From: Gammaproteobacteria bacterium
Lineage (GTDB): Bacteria > Pseudomonadota > Gammaproteobacteria > Arenicellales > Poriferihabitantaceae
Length of the DNA stretch: 32,131 nucleotides
Assembly: GCA_009842505.1 (NCBI GenBank)
Contig: VYFG01000102.1
Span: 1-32,131 of the forward strand
Direction: 5' to 3'
This document shows, one piece after another, positions 31,063 to 32,131 of the stretch. Numbering within the stretch: the first letter of the stretch is position 1; each line of letters starts with the position of its first letter. The notes under the pieces are model-generated. The model did no database searches. It worked only from the letters and a program-made list of their open reading frames with translations, and was not told the DNA's origin. A program made the translations under genes and the position numbers.

Positions 31063-31413
31063 CTAGCGGTCCGGATGTTCGATCGGCGTGATCCGCGCGG
31101 CCGCCAACGTGCCGATGTCGCTTACCTTGATGTCCCCCTCTGCGCACTCGCCGAGCGGCGACACCTGACGGAACCGGTCGATCCTCACCCGGTCGGACAG
31201 CCGCACGACAGCCGGTCATCGGTCATGGAGATCCCGGCCCCGGAATTCCTCATCGCCGTGGGGCATGAGGCGGGTCGAATCCCCCGGCGGACTCCCGGCC
31301 TCCTGCAGGAGGGCGACATCGGCCTCGCCCTGTCCCGCCGTTCGGTCCAGTTCCCGCCATGGCTCGCGCCGCCTGTCGATGTTCCAGCATACGACGCGGA
31401 TGGTTTGGTTCAT
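31063..31413 (-). pseudogene. Decayed endonuclease/exonuclease/phosphatase (EEP) family gene
   Basis: From ATG 31413 the frame reads MNQTIRVVCWNIDRRREPW and later ADVALLQEA, the first two EEP motifs (metal-binding N and E). It hits a stop at 31216-31218. In a shifted frame the next stretch continues the same kind of protein: LSDRVRIDRFRQVSPLG and DIKVSDIGTLAAARITP, ending at TAG 31063-31065. So a frameshift near 31220-31210 separates two pieces, and the catalytic C-terminal half (about 200 residues with GDxN and SDH motifs) is missing. It is not likely to give an active enzyme. Its presence suggests a deletion or rearrangement at this junction. Confidence 0.75.
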
Positions 31414-31443
31414 CGGCCTGTTTCCCGCCCCCCCTTTCACGGT

Positions 31444-32131
31444 TCACGGCGCCCGCCTCGCCCCGAACGCGCCGATGTGGCTGGTCGTGTCGAACACTCC
31501 CCAGGCCTCCTCATGCCCGGGCCCGTGGAAGCTGCCGCCGATCCAGTCGGTCCCCGCCGTGCCTCCGGTGAAACCCCCGTCCGCAAGCGGCAGGTCGGTC
31601 CACCTGAGCGGCCGGTCGACCCCACCGTCGTCGAGGTCGATGCCGACATCGACCCGTGGCCGCGACAGGTCCGCGATGGTCACCGTCGCCGTGCCCATGA
31701 GCCGCCCGAACGTCACGGTCGACACCGCCTCGGCGATGCCCGTCCAGGTCGCGCCTCCCGTCCCCACCGGGTTCGTGTCCGCGGCGTCCCCCGCCGCGTA
31801 CGCCTGCGCGATCGAGAAGTCGCCGCTGAATGCCGTCCCGTCGATCTCCGCCGACAGCGTCCCCGTGCCGAGGGCCACCGCCACGAACCCGTGCTCACCC
31901 CAGAACCCCCAACTCGTCACCTCGGGGGTTACCGTCAGGCTGAGGCCGGGCAGCGTCTCCGTGATCCCGAACGCCCCCCCGGCCGTCACCGTGTCGAATC
32001 CGCCCCGCTCGCCCACCGTCGCCCCGGCCCCGTCCGGATCGATGCCCCCGGGGCCGGACAGATCCCGCACCGCGGTCTCCGTCCCGTCCGCCGCCACACA
32101 GCGACCGCCCCTACAGGACACACCCTCCACG
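31444..32131 (-). CDS. TbpB-like beta-barrel (transferrin-binding protein-type) domain protein, C-terminal part
   Basis: The frame is open to the right window edge, so only the last 229 or so residues are seen and the first listed Met is not the true start. The end matches the C-terminal barrel common to TbpB-like proteins: an ATWTGI strand, a GTATVTIADL strand, and the closing motif GSFHGPGHEEAWGVFDTTSHIGAFGARRA. The usual form is FYGPxxxEVGG, so His replaces Tyr and W replaces one Gly. These are usually surface lipoproteins; the N-terminus with a signal is outside the window. The Gly, Thr, Asp and Ala bias and the very high GC differ from the enolase block. Confidence 0.75.
   Translation of the reverse strand, partial: VEGVSCRGGRCVAADGTETAVRDLSGPGGIDPDGAGATVGERGGFDTVTAGGAFGITETLPGLSLTVTPEVTSWGFWGEHGFVAVALGTGTLSAEIDGTAFSGDFSIAQAYAAGDAADTNPVGTGGATWTGIAEAVSTVTFGRLMGTATVTIADLSRPRVDVGIDLDDGGVDRPLRWTDLPLADGGFTGGTAGTDWIGGSFHGPGHEEAWGVFDTTSHIGAFGARRAP

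Noticed and set aside
1..32131. tRNA, rRNA, CRISPR, insertion sequence or phage genes
   Set aside because: None of the expected signatures (cloverleaf with CCA-side arms, spaced repeats, transposase motifs, terminal repeats) was seen on either strand.

Overview
The window looks like a chromosomal contig from a GC-rich proteobacterium, most likely a gammaproteobacterium. The best support is a full-length RapA, a bifunctional MnmC (methyltransferase plus FAD oxidase in one chain), an SrkA/YihE-type kinase and SprT, a combination typical of Gammaproteobacteria. I cannot name a genus. No rRNA, tRNA, CRISPR array, insertion sequence or transcription-regulator gene was seen.

Left part (1-10.6 kb). 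The window opens inside an EamA-type transporter gene. Plus-strand genes follow: a creatinase-like M24 protein without most metal ligands, an ABHD10-like alpha/beta hydrolase, a type II haloacid dehalogenase and a glyoxalase-like protein. A short AT-rich island (about 4.1-5.0 kb) carries a perfect 11-bp inverted repeat and a membrane-anchored SRPBCC protein. A minus-strand housekeeping operon, rapA-srkA-ybaK-like (9458 down to 5000), is divergent from sprT, which is followed by a GIY-YIG nuclease-domain gene.

Middle part (10.7-22.8 kb). mnmC, apparently starting at TTG, is followed by a complete branched-chain-amino-acid-type (HAAT) ABC transporter: binding protein, two ATPases and two permeases. 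A strong terminator hairpin after the binding-protein gene probably sets its excess over the membrane parts. Convergent to it is a minus-strand operon of flavin reductase (with an extra C-terminal domain), aldehyde dehydrogenase and an unusual fold-type II PLP enzyme. This is plausibly a catabolic route fed by the transporter, but the substrate is unknown. An HU-family gene with a clear terminator closes this part.

Right part (23-32 kb). A catabolic block of visibly lower GC holds three enolase-superfamily (mandelate racemase/muconate lactonizing) genes and one medium-chain dehydrogenase. The first and third enolase genes are paralogues: both 364 residues, alignable without gaps, about 70% identical by hand count, with differences concentrated in a few segments. 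After a gene-poor stretch come an alpha/beta hydrolase with an atypical nucleophile elbow and, convergent to it, a Rieske oxygenase overlapping by 4 bp a 117-residue partner of unknown function. The end holds a decayed endonuclease/exonuclease/phosphatase gene and the C-terminal part of a TbpB-like beta-barrel protein.

Most promising for new biology: the duplicated enolase/dehydrogenase block, the Rieske plus small-partner pair, and the flavin reductase-ALDH-PLP operon next to the transporter. All functional links between genes are inference from position.
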